Both the position numbers and the translations under genes were made by a program. From assembly GCA_022749755.1 (NCBI GenBank), contig CM040445.1, positions 14,653,182 through 14,717,181 on the forward strand: DNA of 64,000 nt. Direction: 5' to 3'. How positions within the stretch are numbered: position 1 is the stretch's first letter; each line of letters begins with the position of its first letter. Source of the DNA: Azadirachta indica. Lineage: Eukaryota > Streptophyta > Magnoliopsida > Sapindales > Meliaceae. The notes under the pieces are model-generated. The model did no database searches. It was not told where the DNA came from and saw only the letters and a program-made list of their open reading frames with translations. Positions 13,240 to 24,640 of this stretch are shown here, piece after piece.

Positions 13240-15420
13240 ATTTGATCTTTAACTAATTCATGTGAGCTGGACTCCAGCTCATTCATCTTTGTCCAGCTTA
13301 ACAATCTCTTGAATCCAGTCATGCCCCCCAAGGCTTATGGGTCTCAGAAGCACATGGAGCCTGTCAAGGAAGTAGGCAAATAAGGAAAAGACACAGGCTT
13401 CATCAAGACCTCAAGGACTTTGGCAATTGCCTGGTCTCAGATGAAATGAACATCGATCAAGGTCTATAAGCTTGGTCCTAGAGTGAAATATAGGGTTCTG
13501 AGTCAAAGATGCAGAACTCAGATTGTTACACTAAGTAATTGGAGACTGAAAAGCAGGTAAATAAAGTTTAAACAATAAGGATTATAACCAGGTCAATTTG
13601 GCAACAATAGAAGCTAATGGCACGATATTCAGATTCAGTGCTAGATTGTGCAACAACCTGCTGCTTTTTAGAAGGCCAAGGAATCAAATTATTTCCTAAG
13701 TAGATGCAGTAGGCGCCAATGGATTTTCGGTCATCAAGATCACAACCGCATTCAGCATCGGAGAAAGCAGTAAGTTCATGTCTGCCAGGGGAAACAAATT
13801 GAAACCCCAAATGTGAAGTAGCCTGAAGTCTGAAGATACTGAAGTAGGCACTTCCAAGCCTGCCCAGGAATGGAAGTAAGAAAGGCTAAAAACTAACTTC
13901 TGTTGTTAATAACTAAGGCATTATTTTTGGCTTTGTAAGAGTGACGTATTGAAGTCCACCAATGGTATATGCTATAGTAGAATGATGGCTTGACAAACAA
14001 ATACTTCCAGATTTGGATTACTTTCTCCTTTGCACTTAGCCATGTTAGCTCTATAGAGAAAGTCTTTAATATATTTAGATTGAGAAAATGAAGACATGAC
14101 GTAGAGGGAGTACCTTCTATGCCTTGAAAATAACTAAAAGACCCCAAATCTTTAAAAGCAAAGGCAGAACTTTGCTGCAGAATAATTTGTTAGTGATAAG
14201 AGAATTAGTGACAGTGATGAGAATCTCATCAAGATAAATTAATAACAAAATAAAAGATGAGTGTTTAAGAAAGAAAGCAATCAACCTTTGAGTTGGAAAA
14301 ACTCTACCATAAAAGAGTAGATTTCACTCTAGCATGCCATACTTCCAGAGCATGTTTAAGACCATATAGAGCCTGGTTGAATTGACCAACATGTTAAGGA
14401 AGGCTCAGCTAACAAACCCCTCAAGTTGACGTACCTAATCAACTTCAGTTAACTTGCCATTAAGAAAAGTAATGTCGATATTGATTCGGTGGATAGATAA
14501 ATTCTTCATTACTACTATACTTCGAATAACTCTGACCGTTGCTTTTGCCACAAGGCTGAAGATTTCAAGGGAATTAATACTAGGAGTTTGATGAAAACCC
14601 AACAAGTCTTACCTTATACTTGGAAATAGATCCATCAAAGTTGTACTTTATGCAAAAAACTCATTCATTCCCAACTATCTTGGTAATCAAATGAGAAGGG
14701 AAGCAAGTCCCAAGTTTTGTTCTCAAGGAATGCTGCATATAAATTCTTCATTTCATGGCAGTTCTCCATCGAATATACATTAGTGCTTGCTTGGCTGATC
14801 TAAGCTTCGAGACATATAGATTAAGAGTATGTTAGAAGATTTTAGGCTCGAAAGTACCACTTTTAGAATGGGTCACCATCGGATGAACATTTACAACCAC
14901 AAAACCCTATCTATGTGTTTTGAGATCAGGTGTTGAATGTTTGCTGCTCAACTATGTCTCGAAAAGAAGGGGCAACAACTACTTGTGGTGAATTATTAGA
15001 ACGAAAAGAAATGAACCACTCCAATAAGATATAACAGCTAGGTCCAAGGTACGAAGAACATAAAGACTGCTATAAGAGATTAAAGGAATAGCAGATGATA
15101 TAAGAAAAGTAGGAGAAGAAGTAAATGAAACTTAGGTAAAAAAGATACATGAAAAATGACATGCTTGGCAACATATTTTCTACGGGAAGAATGAAGACAA
15201 TTATATTTTTAAGCAACAAAGTATACTTAGCTGACGATTGAGAAGTGCTTCTCAACACCAACATTGCATTACTAATATGTGACATATGTAAACCCTACAC
15301 TATTGCCATTTGCCAATAACCAATTTTTCAATACCTTCAAACTCTTCTATAGTACTTAGATTATTCATATCATTAGTGATGTGATAAGTAGCACCCCTGT
15401 CCAGACACAACCTTCATCTG
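13240..15420 (-). mobile_element. Decayed Copia retrotransposon (protease to RNase H)
   Basis: Minus-strand Ty1/Copia order is visible in broken frames. Protease: about 15360-15410 reads LDRGATYHITNDMNNL, where the usual D-S-G-A active site has Arg in place of Ser. Reverse transcriptase: WRTAMK near 14765, NFDGSISKYK near 14630, INIDITFLNGKLTE near 14470, a trace of the LYGLKQAPR block near 14370 and LLIYLDEILIT near 14240 (YVDD degraded to YLDE). RNase H: 13568-13810 is still open and carries AFSDAECGCDLDDRKSIGAY and SSTESEYRA. The end of pol (SLGGHDWIQEIVKLDKDE) lies near 13290. Many stops and frameshifts and the damaged YLDE and DRGA sites show that it cannot move by itself. A 5' LTR is not recognisable. 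Confidence 0.82.
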
Positions 15421-16280
15421 CAACTCGTTCAAACATCGCCAACATAAGCAGCTTTATTTGATTGATTATGGATTTGATTCCAAGTTGGAGGTTGTCAGCC
15501 TCTCTGGTAAGTCCGGTAAGCCTTTGCTGATTAATTTGTTGAGGAATATAGTTACGATCAAATATGTGAAAACAAATTGTCGTAACATGTACAAATGTAA
15601 AACAAATCTGTCATCAAACTTTTGAAATTTCTAGGTACAAATTATCAATTTAATCCTTAATTTAAATGATAGTTTTACTACTTTGACTCCTACAGATTTT
15701 GAATCATTACATTTTGAACCCTAAAGTATTAATCCTACCTCTCCACTGTCTGGCATATAGGCTTTGGATTGCCATGGCCATGGAGAGCGGCTCTACCTTC
15801 TTGATAGTTTTTCTCCTGTGTCAACAAAACCATTTTGATTCCCATTTTAATTCATTCCTCCTCTCTCTCTGTGTTTTTTTTTTTTTTCAATTTTTGGGAC
15901 AGGTCGCCCTTGGCATATATAAATAATAGCACAATTGGCTCGAATGTACACTTCCTACATCAGCAGAGTTCAGCTGCTCTAGTAGCTTGCATTCATAGGT
16001 TAACAAGATTGAATATATATGTCATGGACACTAATTACTTGTCATTGTATTATATTATTATAAAAATAGTTAGTTATTCTTTAAATTCTTAATGTACTAT
16101 AAGTAATGGGAAGTTATTGCATGACTAAATGAATAATAAATTATTTACATATTTCATTTGACCTATCAAACTTTCATTGTCAGGATTGGAATTACTCTTT
16201 CATTAGTTTCTGAATTTATTTAATTTTATTATTTTACTCATCAATTCCAAATAAGTATATATTTCTTTGAAGGTGGTAGG
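15421..16280. other. Intergenic DNA, no supported gene
   Basis: Possible leftover gag/5' end of the neighbouring Copia element up to about 15560. Beyond that I see only short frames with low-complexity T runs (15867-15888) and nothing that looks like a protein family. Confidence 0.4.
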
Positions 16281-16287
16281 TTTACCA

Positions 16288-16440
16288 CCCCTATAGTCAA
16301 TAGCCAAGTGGTAAACGCACGTCGCTTCCCTTTCCCATTATGGTCGAGGGAGTCGAATCTTGGTCTGCCTATCTAGGATTCGGTTGGGAGGTAGAAGAAA
16401 AACCCATTATGGGATGGGAGGATCAGTAGTGGCAACAAAT
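16288..16440 (+). mobile_element. tRNA-derived SINE, copy 1
   Basis: Contains TAGCCAAGTGG at 16303-16313, an exact match to the RNA polymerase III A box (TRGCNNAGYGG), and a B-box-like GAGTCGAATCT about 40 bases later. The middle part (TTCCCTTTCCCATTATGG...TTGGTCTGCCTAT) aligns with the elements at 24478 and 32697, so the three belong to one family. Confidence 0.55.
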
Positions 16441-17573
16441 CGATCTGATTAGAGATAAGATTAATTAAAATTATGTTGACCTGCTCGTTGTTGACTTCAC
16501 AATGAAAATGAGCTTTTTAGGTATATAAAGGTAACTCGCAGTTTCATTGAGTGGGTACGTGATCCCCTTTATGTCATTGTCCACATGCCATGCAGTTTGA
16601 CCCTTTGTAAAACCCCAAAGTGGATTTTTTAATAATGAAGTTGCTAATGTTCTTCAAGTTTTTAATATCATTGACTAATTAATTATTAATTTCTTTTATT
16701 TCTATTTGTTAGTGCAGCACTACAACTGAAAGATGAATAATATTTAAATGCTTTGATTTCCGCATTAAATATACCTTTATAGGTTGTGATGACTAATTGC
16801 AGACTAATTGAAACATATGGGTTCCTAATTTGTTTCGAATAATTAACTGAAACTCAGTATATTATAGACATCTGTAATGATCAGAATATTTGTTCAAGTC
16901 AATCATGGCAATTAAACATGATAATAACCTGCTGCACATAAAGAAATATTAGAGATATCTGTTAAAAATATAACTTATTTCTTGTATTTTTTTAATATAT
17001 TTTGAATACAATAGTTAACCTTTATATAGATTTTACTAGCTATTACTAAAAGAAACAAAATATTTAATAATATAACTATAAAAAAATTAAATATCATAGA
17101 GATACAATATCAAAGTGACTTTAAAAATTATTGATTATGCAAATTGAAGAATTTATTTGATCAATTTCATTAATAATATCAATGAATTGAGGAATGTTGA
17201 AGTGCTTCAAATTTTTATTTTAAATAATGCGTTATTTACTAATTAAATAATTTATTTTCATAATTTGTATAATTATTTATCATAGCATTATACTATTCAT
17301 TTAATAATTATCAAGGATAAAAATTTAAGATATCTATATATCTTAAAAGTATATATAAGTTTTCACGAGATCAGCCAATTAAATGAAGTTGTATGTATTA
17401 TATTTATTTTCTCTTTATTTTTTTTGTTGTTGTTGTTATTATTATTATTATTATTATTGATGATCGATCAAATTTAAATAAAATACGTGTAGCAAGATTT
17501 TATGAAAAGGCTTGGCAGGAATTTATAAGTTTTTTTTGGCTATACGAAATCAGATCAGCAAGAAACAGCAGGG

Positions 17574-17578
<5 letters not shown>

Positions 17579-17609
<31 letters not shown>
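17579..17609. repeat. (TA)n microsatellite
   Basis: A pure run of TA dinucleotides. Comparable TA/GA tracts lie at 17798-17842, 19689-19718, 25358-25378 and 33769-33790. Several are at equivalent places downstream of the four-helix membrane protein genes, so they were copied with the segmental duplications. Confidence 0.8.
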
Positions 17610-17612
<3 letters not shown>

Positions 17613-17795
17613 GTGAAATGGAGATGAAGAAACATAAAAGTTTCGTCACCTATTTTATGACTCAGTTGAAGACTGAATCCGGACATCGATCGTTTGTTCT
17701 TCGCACATGCATGTTGCTTCATAATTCATATGTACATTTTTTCAAAGATAATATTCATCATAAGCATGCATTGCCGCTTCAACTACGTACGTACA

Positions 17796-17841
<46 letters not shown>

Positions 17842-17858
17842 CAAATCAATGGTAGTTT

Positions 17859-18338
17859 CTAGATATGATTACTGATTATACAAACTACGAGAGCAATCAA
17901 GAAGAGAGCATAGATGGTCCATGTTACGCACTTGAGCGAGAGAGGAAGTGGAATTGTGATGGCAACAAATATGGCTGTCACTGCAAACAGAACGCCAAGT
18001 CCCTCTAGCACTCGAGCTATTACAGGAAATTTTAAGCTCGCGAATTTGCTGAGGAAGAGAAAAGTGAAAGAGAATATAATTGCAAGACAAAGCAGATAGA
18101 ACAAAGGTGGCAGCTCGGATGGAGTCTGCAGTGATTGCAGAGCGATTTCAACTGCTGATGGAAAGCAAAATCCTATCATTATCATTGCCCAATCTATGTT
18201 ACGTTGATCATCAGCAATCAGAGCGGCTGCTGGTGGTGGTGGTGGTGGTGGTAATGGGGGAGTGGTTTTGGGCAAGAGTTGGAAAATTTTTGTGAAAGTT
18301 GATAGAAACGAAGCCTTGAAACGATTTAGAGCGTCCAT
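17859..18338 (-). CDS. Small four-helix membrane protein, paralog A
   Basis: An intact single-exon gene for 159 residues of unknown function. I do not recognise a named domain. Residues 1-20 are basic and aromatic (MDALNRFKASFLSTF), 23-36 are a proline tract (PPPPPPP), followed by ALIADDQRNIDWAMIM. Four hydrophobic segments at about 50-70, 78-98, 109-129 and 136-155 predict an integral membrane protein. The C-terminus is five residues longer than in paralogs C and D (ISNHI). The gene has a TATA-like box about 116 bases upstream and lies in a block duplicated with copies B, C and D, all on the minus strand. Three intact frames with conserved helices and variable proline tracts argue for real genes. 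Confidence 0.72.
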   Translation of the reverse strand: MDALNRFKASFLSTFTKIFQLLPKTTPPLPPPPPPPAAALIADDQRNIDWAMIMIGFCFPSAVEIALQSLQTPSELPPLFYLLCLAIIFSFTFLFLSKFASLKFPVIARVLEGLGVLFAVTAIFVAITIPLPLSLKCVTWTIYALFLIALVVCIISNHI

Positions 18339-19511
18339 TATTTGATGTATTAGGATTCAAATGATAAAAACTAAGACTAAGTAAGACTATGAAGGAAGAA
18401 GGATACCCCGATTATTAAAGATGTATTTAAAAGAAGAAATTGCTGTGAGGGGGTTTATAAGGAAAAGCAGTCTCTGAATATTGTTACCAAAAGCTACAAT
18501 GAAAAGACGTCAATTTGGAGAATGTGTTGAAGGGAGGACTACAAATATATTATGGCCAAAGTAATATTAAAAGATTTTGTGGTACATATGCAAGTATGGC
18601 ATATTCAAAGAAGCATGTATCGTAGACCTTTTAATGATATTATAATTAAGAACATATAACTAATTAAACAATTTCAGGAGATCAGGATATATAAGAGAGA
18701 TAACATTTAGTTGCAGAAAGAAAGTGATCAGAAAATGACATTAACATTGGAAAAAAATTGTTAACTATATCTGATTCGTTAGGTCACTTGAATTTGATGG
18801 ACAGTAGATAGAATGTGATAAGCAATATCAAGGGAAGGACGCAGGAAAATCTTTAATATTTAAGCTGCCAATGCAATTGGATGAATCCTCGTCTGAAATG
18901 CATTTGCATGTTTTTTTTTTTTTTTTTTTTTTATATTCCAACAATATTTGCGGATCGTCTTACATGACACCTTGATAATGATGGATGAAGAGAAATTTCA
19001 AAATTTATGCTTTTTTTTTTTTTTAATTTTCGAGTTATATATAGTATATATATTCTTTTCAATAAAATTCACTGCTTTCAATGATTTTAGATAATTATGA
19101 CTTCTGTTGGAGAGTGATTCTGCTTGGCTACAAGTGGCAGTGCTTAGTTTATGTGCATGCTGTTTCTTAGATTGGACTGTGATGCGAAGTAAGTGATTGT
19201 AGAAGTTAGACTTACCACTATTCTGAATCTGAGGATACTTAGACCAAAGAAGGGTTTTGTTACGATTTTGGATAACTTAAAACTTGGGCTTGTAAGATAC
19301 GCAAGAATCTCAATTGACAGGGACTCAATTTGAGCACAACGTATGAGAACTAGATAGGTCCAATAAATAATCGAAAACACAAACTATGAGTGGTAGGAGA
19401 ATAGAAGTCACTGTCAATGACTTAGTTTGATATAAATGGACCGCTGTCTCCCCGTATTACTGCTGTACTAGGTATTTATTCATTATACGACATGATACCT
19501 ATAACGATCTA
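18339..19511. other. Duplicated 5' flank of paralog A and AT-rich spacer
   Basis: 18339 to about 18900 is the upstream half of the segmental duplication; blocks such as AGAAAGAAAGTGA.AGAAAATGACATTA and TTAGRTCACTTG recur upstream of paralogs C and D. Poly-T runs at 18909-18932 and 19011-19024 follow. 18960-19510 contains no gene that I can support. Confidence 0.5.
18454..18460 (-). promoter_or_regulatory. TATA box of membrane protein paralog A
   Basis: TTATAAA on the minus strand, about 116 bases before the ATG and preceded by a GGGGGTTTATAAGGAAAAGC context (plus strand) that recurs at the same place in copies B, C and D (23111, 26362, 34770). Confidence 0.5.
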
Positions 19512-19685
19512 CTATGAAAAGTTGACTTTAATAAGGAGATCATTTCAAAAGGACAATGTGCTGAGCCCCTAGCAGCTGACTAGCAACCTTTTAGGTGAGA
19601 GGTCTTATTGCATTTCTTGGTATATTAATAATTCCATAAACATAATGATAAAATGAGAGGAAAAAATATTCACTATTCAGTTTAC

Positions 19686-19717
<32 letters not shown>

Positions 19718-20141
19718 TTCTAAGTCCTATCTCCTACCTTTGTATTCCTGTCAACCGTTTTCAATTTGCCAGAGTGGCTCCCAGATTAGAACTTTTCTGT
19801 TCGTCTTTTCATATTCTGATCCGTTACTTGAAAGAATTAACCAAATTTATTTTGGTACACCAGATGAAGCATAACTTTTTGTTCAGTCTTCCCAGAATGC
19901 CTATACGCAATTTCGGGACAAAGCAGCTTTCTCGAGATCAATGGCTGCATGTTACTCATTACAATATGGGTTTTGGAACCAAAATAAGTCGTTTTATATA
20001 TTTATTTATTTGGATCAGGTAAAGAAAAACTTTTATTTGGAACAGGATACCCTCAAGTGGACAAGATGGAAGAGTTTGCACAGAGCCGAGTCTGGATTGG
20101 TAATGAAGCAGCTTCACGAGGTTTGGTTAATATTATTGGAT
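19512..20141 (+). pseudogene. Unspliced SppA gene fragment (exons 10 part to 12 part)
   Basis: A truncated genomic copy of 10260-11030. 19512-19595 matches the end of exon 10, 19596-19860 a shortened intron 10, about 19861-19948 exon 11, and about 20058-20141 the first half of exon 12. Because intron sequence and both splice sites (for example TTTTAGGTGAGAGGTCTT) are kept, the copy came from DNA and not from a processed mRNA. In-frame stops (GAC TAG in the exon 10 part, GAA GCA TAA in the exon 11 part) show it is dead, and it lacks both catalytic residues. It ends abruptly where the long palindrome starts. Confidence 0.85.
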
Positions 20142-20171
20142 CAATAGCCGGAAAACAAAATTAAGAAAGTT

Positions 20172-20590
20172 AAATTAAAGATTCTTGGAAAATTAAGGAA
20201 GTTAAATTAAAGATTCTTTGGAATATATATATTTAATATTTCAAAGAGTACTATTTATATAATAAAATTAAAGATTCTCGGAATATATATTTAATGTTTT
20301 GAAGAATATTTTTAAATTAAAGATTCTTGGAAAATTAAGAAAGTTAAATTAAAGATTCTTGGAATATATATATTTAATATTTTAAAGAGTACTGTTTATA
20401 TAATAAAATTAAAGATTCTCGGAATATATATTTAATGTTTCGAAGAATATTTTTAAATTAAAGATCCTTGGAAAATTAAGAAAGTTAAACTAAAGATTCT
20501 TGGAATATATATATTTAATATTTTAAAGAGTACTGTTTATATAATAAAATTAAAGATTCTCGGAATATATATTTAATGTTTTGAACAGCA
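20172..20590. repeat. Three tandem copies of a ~141-bp AT-rich unit in the left palindrome arm
   Basis: The series TTAAAGATTCTTGGAAAATTAAG ... GAGTACTGTTTATATAATAA ... AAAGATTCTCGGAATATATA is repeated with starts near 20172, 20313 and 20455 and few differences. It has been amplified only in the left arm, after the palindrome formed. Confidence 0.75.
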
Positions 20591-21587
20591 TTTTTTTTAT
20601 AATAACTATAAATATATATTTACCGATGAGAATATGGAAAGTAATAATATGTTATACATAATTGAATATTTAACGGTTGACACAACCAAAATAAATTAAC
20701 ATTACTTGATTCGAAAGTAAGAACAACTTCCAAATTAAACTTATTACATGCAGAAAATATCGATCTCTTCATTAATTACAGGAGAAAAAGAGAAATATGA
20801 CTTTCTCTAGGAAATTGAATCAACAAAAGATTCTTTCTATAGTACTGCTTTTCCAATATGTTACAATTACTCTTAATACTATAAATATAGTATGGGGAGA
20901 CAAATCAATTCACAAACTACTTACTTTCATCATTAATACTCACTACTGATTATTGAATTACTACTACTGCTGCTTATTCTTATATCTTACTGGTTGATTT
21001 CCTGCTCAATTCGTCGTCGATTAATCACGAACAAGTTTTGTGCTGCTGCTCCTGCCGCGTTTGCTGCTGATCTTTCTGGCCAATAGTAGTTGTTCCATTA
21101 ATGCCGTTAACGTACTTGATTATGATGCAAGAGGAGACAGCAAAACCATAGATAATGAGGTAATTATTAGTTAATTGTCTCTTCGAATATTTCAACAGGC
21201 TGGACGTAAAAAACGTGCCCCGACTGCAATTTAACATATGAATAAATGAATTAATAGTATATTATGTTAAACAAATTAGTTAATCATAATCAAGTACGTT
21301 TTATGATTAACTAATTTGTTTAACATAATTACTATTCATTCATTTATTCATTCGTATGTTTACTTACAGTCGGGGCACGTTTTTTACGTCCAGCCTGTTG
21401 AAATATTCGAAGAGACAATTAACTAATAATTATCTCATTATCTATGGTTTTGCCGCCTCCTCTTGCATCATAATCAAGTACATTAACTGCATTAATGGAA
21501 CAATTAATATTGGCCAGGAAGATCAGCAGCGACGCGGCAAAACCATCAACTAATAATCACAATGCTTTGCCGTCTCCCCATACTTGA

Positions 21588-22045
21588 ATAGTCAATCCTT
21601 CTACTTTCCATACTTGTAGGGTGAGTACTTGAACTCTCTTTATTTTGGGGGTGAGCAAACTACTAAGTATTAAGTGCTTGAACCCGCTCCCTCCTCGGAT
21701 AATAAGGCAGTTCAGTCACAGCTTGCATTCGATGCCACTGATTCGAGCATACCGGCTGCTAACCAACGCCTTGATCTCGTATTTCTTGAAGACCGTGGTC
21801 CGGACTGACCTAAACAGGTCGGTAGGTATAGACGGGGCGAGAGACCACTCTCTAACTAACATATTATAGTTTTCGGAGGTCGACAGAGCTACACGTTAGA
21901 ATATTCACTTAGAAAGAAGAACAATATCTTACTTGTTAATAAAGCCTGACAGCCAGCCGGTAAGAAGTAAGAAGTTAGGCGAGCTGAGTGAGGGGGCAGC
22001 GAAGCTGATACTTGTTCACTAATTATGATGGTTCGCCAGGGCCTA
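21588..22045. other. Foreign insert in the right palindrome arm, organelle-like base composition
   Basis: This segment breaks the match between the arms exactly after GTCTCCCCATACT and before GTATTATGATTAATTGTAAC. It is much richer in G and C than its surroundings, for example GCCTGACAGCCAGCCGG and GAGTGAGGGGGCAGCGAAGC, and has no long frame. That style resembles plant mitochondrial intergenic DNA, so a nuclear mitochondrial insertion is my best guess, not a proven identity. Confidence 0.4.
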
Positions 22046-22540
22046 TGTAGTATTATGATTAATTGTAACATATTAGAAAACCAGTACTATAAAATCTTTT
22101 GTTGATTCAATTTCTTGGAGAAGGTCGTATTTCTCTTTTTCTCCTGTAATTAATGAATAGATCGATATTTTCTGCATATAATAAGTTTAATTTGGAAGTT
22201 GTTCTTGCTTTCGAATCAAGTAATGTTAACTTATTTTGATTGTGTCGACTGTTAAATATTCAATTATGTATAACATATTATTACTTTCTATGTTCTCATT
22301 GGTAACTATATATTTATAGTTATTATATAAACAGTACTCTTCAAAATATTAAATATATATATTCCGAGAATCCTTAATTTTATTATATAAACAGTACTCT
22401 TTCAAAATATTAAATATATATATTCCAAGAATCTTTAATTTAACTTTCTTAATTTTGTTTTCCGGATGTTGATCCAATAAGTAATTGGCTCCATATATAT
22501 ATATATATAGCAGATGAAGTATAGTTTCTAGAAATGATTA

Positions 22541-23008
22541 CTAATTATATATACAGACTATGAGAGCAATCGAGAAGATAGCATAGAGGGACCGTGTTAC
22601 GCATTTGAGCGAGAGAGGGAGTGGCATTGTGAAGGCTAAAAATATGGCTGTTACTGCAAACGGAACCCGAAGTCCCTCTAGAGAAATTTTGAGCTGAAGA
22701 ATTTGCCAAGGAAGAGGAAAATGAAAGAGAATATGATTGCAAGACAAAGCAGATGGAACAAAGGGGGCAACTGGTATTGAGTCTGAAACGACTGCAGAGC
22801 GATTTCAACTGCTAGTGGAAATAAAAAACCTATCATTATCATTGCCCAATCTATGTTATGTTGATCAGCAGCAATCAGAACAGCCGGTTGAGGACGGTGA
22901 TTCAGTACCACTGGTAGTGGTGGTGGTGGTGGTGGCATTGGACAAGACTTGGAAGATTGATGTGAAAGTTGATAGAAAGCAAGCCTTGAAACGATTTACT
23001 AAGTCCAT
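22541..23008 (-). pseudogene. Small four-helix membrane protein, paralog B (frameshifted)
   Basis: A broken copy of the family. The start (MDLVNRFKACFLSTFTSIFQ) is kept, but the frame is lost in the GGT/CCA repeat that codes for the proline tract near 22920-22940. The following frame, running to 22678, carries helices 1 and 2 (NIDWAMIMIGFLFP, CLAIIFSFIFLFLGKF) and ends in a stop after a small deletion before helix 3. A third frame, ending at 22541, carries helices 3 and 4 (VTAIFLAFTMPLPLS). At least two frameshifts make it a pseudogene. It abuts the right end of the palindrome. A TATA-like box remains at 23111-23117. Confidence 0.8.
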
Positions 23009-23149
23009 GTCAATTCATGAAAAGTAACTAATTAAGACTACGACTATGAGAGAAGCAGAAAGAGAAATCGACTAACAATGTATTTAAACGAAGAAATTGG
23101 CTTGAAGCGTTTTATAAGGAAAAGCACTGTAAATTGTTGCCAAAAACTA

Positions 23150-24470
23150 CAAAGAAATAGGATTATTAACTTGAATCCCACGCCATAGCTGGAATGGAAA
23201 GTTTGATATTTTTAGACCATTTCGAATTGAAATAATATTAGAGGATAAAAATTTGATGTTTTGTGTATGAAATTTTGGAATTTAAACACCTTTATATGAC
23301 TAATATTGAAGGATTTGTGTTTGCCTAAACGGAGAGTTAGACTTGTTGAATTTTTTGTGATCTGTATTTGACTATATTTTCTTCCATTGCTCTTATCTTT
23401 TGAAGGCATGAACTAAAAATTCTTCTGTTTAATATATTAATATGTAATCTGTACTCAGAATATTATGAATAGTAATGGATAAGTTAGGATTAATTTCTTA
23501 TAGGTGCCTCATATAAGAGAAATTAAATGGAAATGCATGCATTATTATACAGAAAAATCCATTAATTTATTTGTAAATGAAAAGTTAATAATTTGTTGGC
23601 CATTTTCTTTAATGTTTTGAAATGAAATTGGGCTAGTCTAATGAGTTTTATTTAATGTTTGAAAAGTTAAATAATTTGCAAGTCATTTTCTTTACTGTTT
23701 TGAAATGAAGGGCCAGTCAAATGGGTTTTGTTTATTGTTTGTAAAGTTAATAACTTGCAAACCATTTCTTTTAATGTTTTGAAATGAAATTAGGCTAGTC
23801 AAATGGGTTCAGAGTTGCAACATTTTGTTTAACGTTTTGAACTCAAAATTGAGCATGTTTTAAAGCCAAAATTAAGCTGGTCAAATGTGGTCAAATGGGA
23901 CCGGGAATCCCTGACCAATCCCTATCCCAACCAAAGGCATCCTCGGCTCGTCCCTCCCTGGTTTCTTAAAACTAAGGATGGGCCGAGGATGAGGATTGAT
24001 GGTAAACCAAGGATGAGGCTGAGGAATGAAGTTCCTGGCCCATTGCCATCCCTACGAATCATAATAAAATTAAAAAAAATTAAATTTTAGTTCAAAGTTG
24101 ATACAGGGATATTTTTATTCAAAAAAGTTAAAATAGGATATTTTTTAATAATTTTTATTAGGAAGGGTATTTTTAAATTTTGGATTATAAATTGAGATAT
24201 TTTTTATTATTTCCCAAAAGTAAACCCTAACATTAACATATATATATATATATTAAACCCTAAGATATTATATATTATTATATTAAATTACTATTTATGA
24301 GATTCAAACAATTTTTACAAAATCTATATTACAGACTACACTGTCTATCATAAAGGATATTAGAGTAATTGTAATCAAAAGTAGCTTTTTCGAACTTGGA
24401 CGGAGGTAAGGGTAGAGCTGTCCAAAATATTTTGGAAACATTAAGAAGAAAATAGGAAATTACCTCAAAC
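23150..24470. repeat. AT-rich spacer with three ~80-bp tandem units
   Basis: Units start near 23580, 23661 and 23740 and share AAAGTTAATAA.TTG, TTTTGAAATGAA and GCTAGTC.AATGRGTT. At 23925-24055 lies a GC-richer stretch with an inverted pair (CATCCTCGGC and GCCGAGGATG) that ends in a GGGATGGCAATGGGCC-type motif (minus strand), common at the ends of plant dispersed repeats. No gene is visible. Confidence 0.5.
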
Positions 24471-24477
24471 CCATTTA

Positions 24478-24640
24478 AAGATGATAGGTCTACACCTAAG
24501 CGGTTCAGGAACATCCCTCCTCGTCATGTGCACGGATTAGAGTTCTGGTCTCCCCGTCCCTAATGGGAGTGGCGGCTGCCCCTTGTCTCGGCTTTTGAAA
24601 ATACACTATTAAGTTTAATTGAGCAGCCACTAGAGCTCTT
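24478..24640 (+). mobile_element. tRNA-derived SINE, copy 2
   Basis: Starts GATGATAGGTCTAC, with an A-box-like ACCTAAGCGGTTC and a B-box-like GGATTAGAGTTCTGG, then TCTCCCCGTCCCTAATGGGAG. It is co-linear with the element at 32697 and lies at the same place in the duplicated block, so one insertion was copied with the segment. Confidence 0.55.

Larger units (their letters stand above)
20138..22475. repeat. Long palindrome: inverted repeat with about 1.15-kb arms and an 11-base loop
   Basis: Left arm 20138-21289, loop 21290-21300, right arm 21301-22475. The outer ends agree: TTATTGGATCAA..(2).CCGGAAAACAAAATTAAG on the left and the same, reverse-complemented, on the right. The centre is nearly perfect (TTAGTTAATCATAA / TTATGATTAACTAA). 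Matching internal blocks include AGACAATTAACTAATAATTA, GTTAACTTATTTTG-type stretches and GTAATTAATGAA. The left arm has three copies of a 141-base subrepeat where the right arm has about one and a half. The right arm has an extra segment of about 450 bases (21588-22045). I found no transposase or other protein in either arm. A transcript across it would fold into a long double strand. Confidence 0.85.

Noticed and set aside
17393..17875. 160-codon plus-strand frame
   Set aside because: Made largely of TTG/TTA, TA and GA microsatellites (IIIIII, YIYIYI, RERERE), not a protein.
20138..22475. CRISPR-like array in the 141-bp repeats
   Set aside because: This is a plant nuclear locus; the units are adjacent without unique spacers, and no cas-like gene is present.
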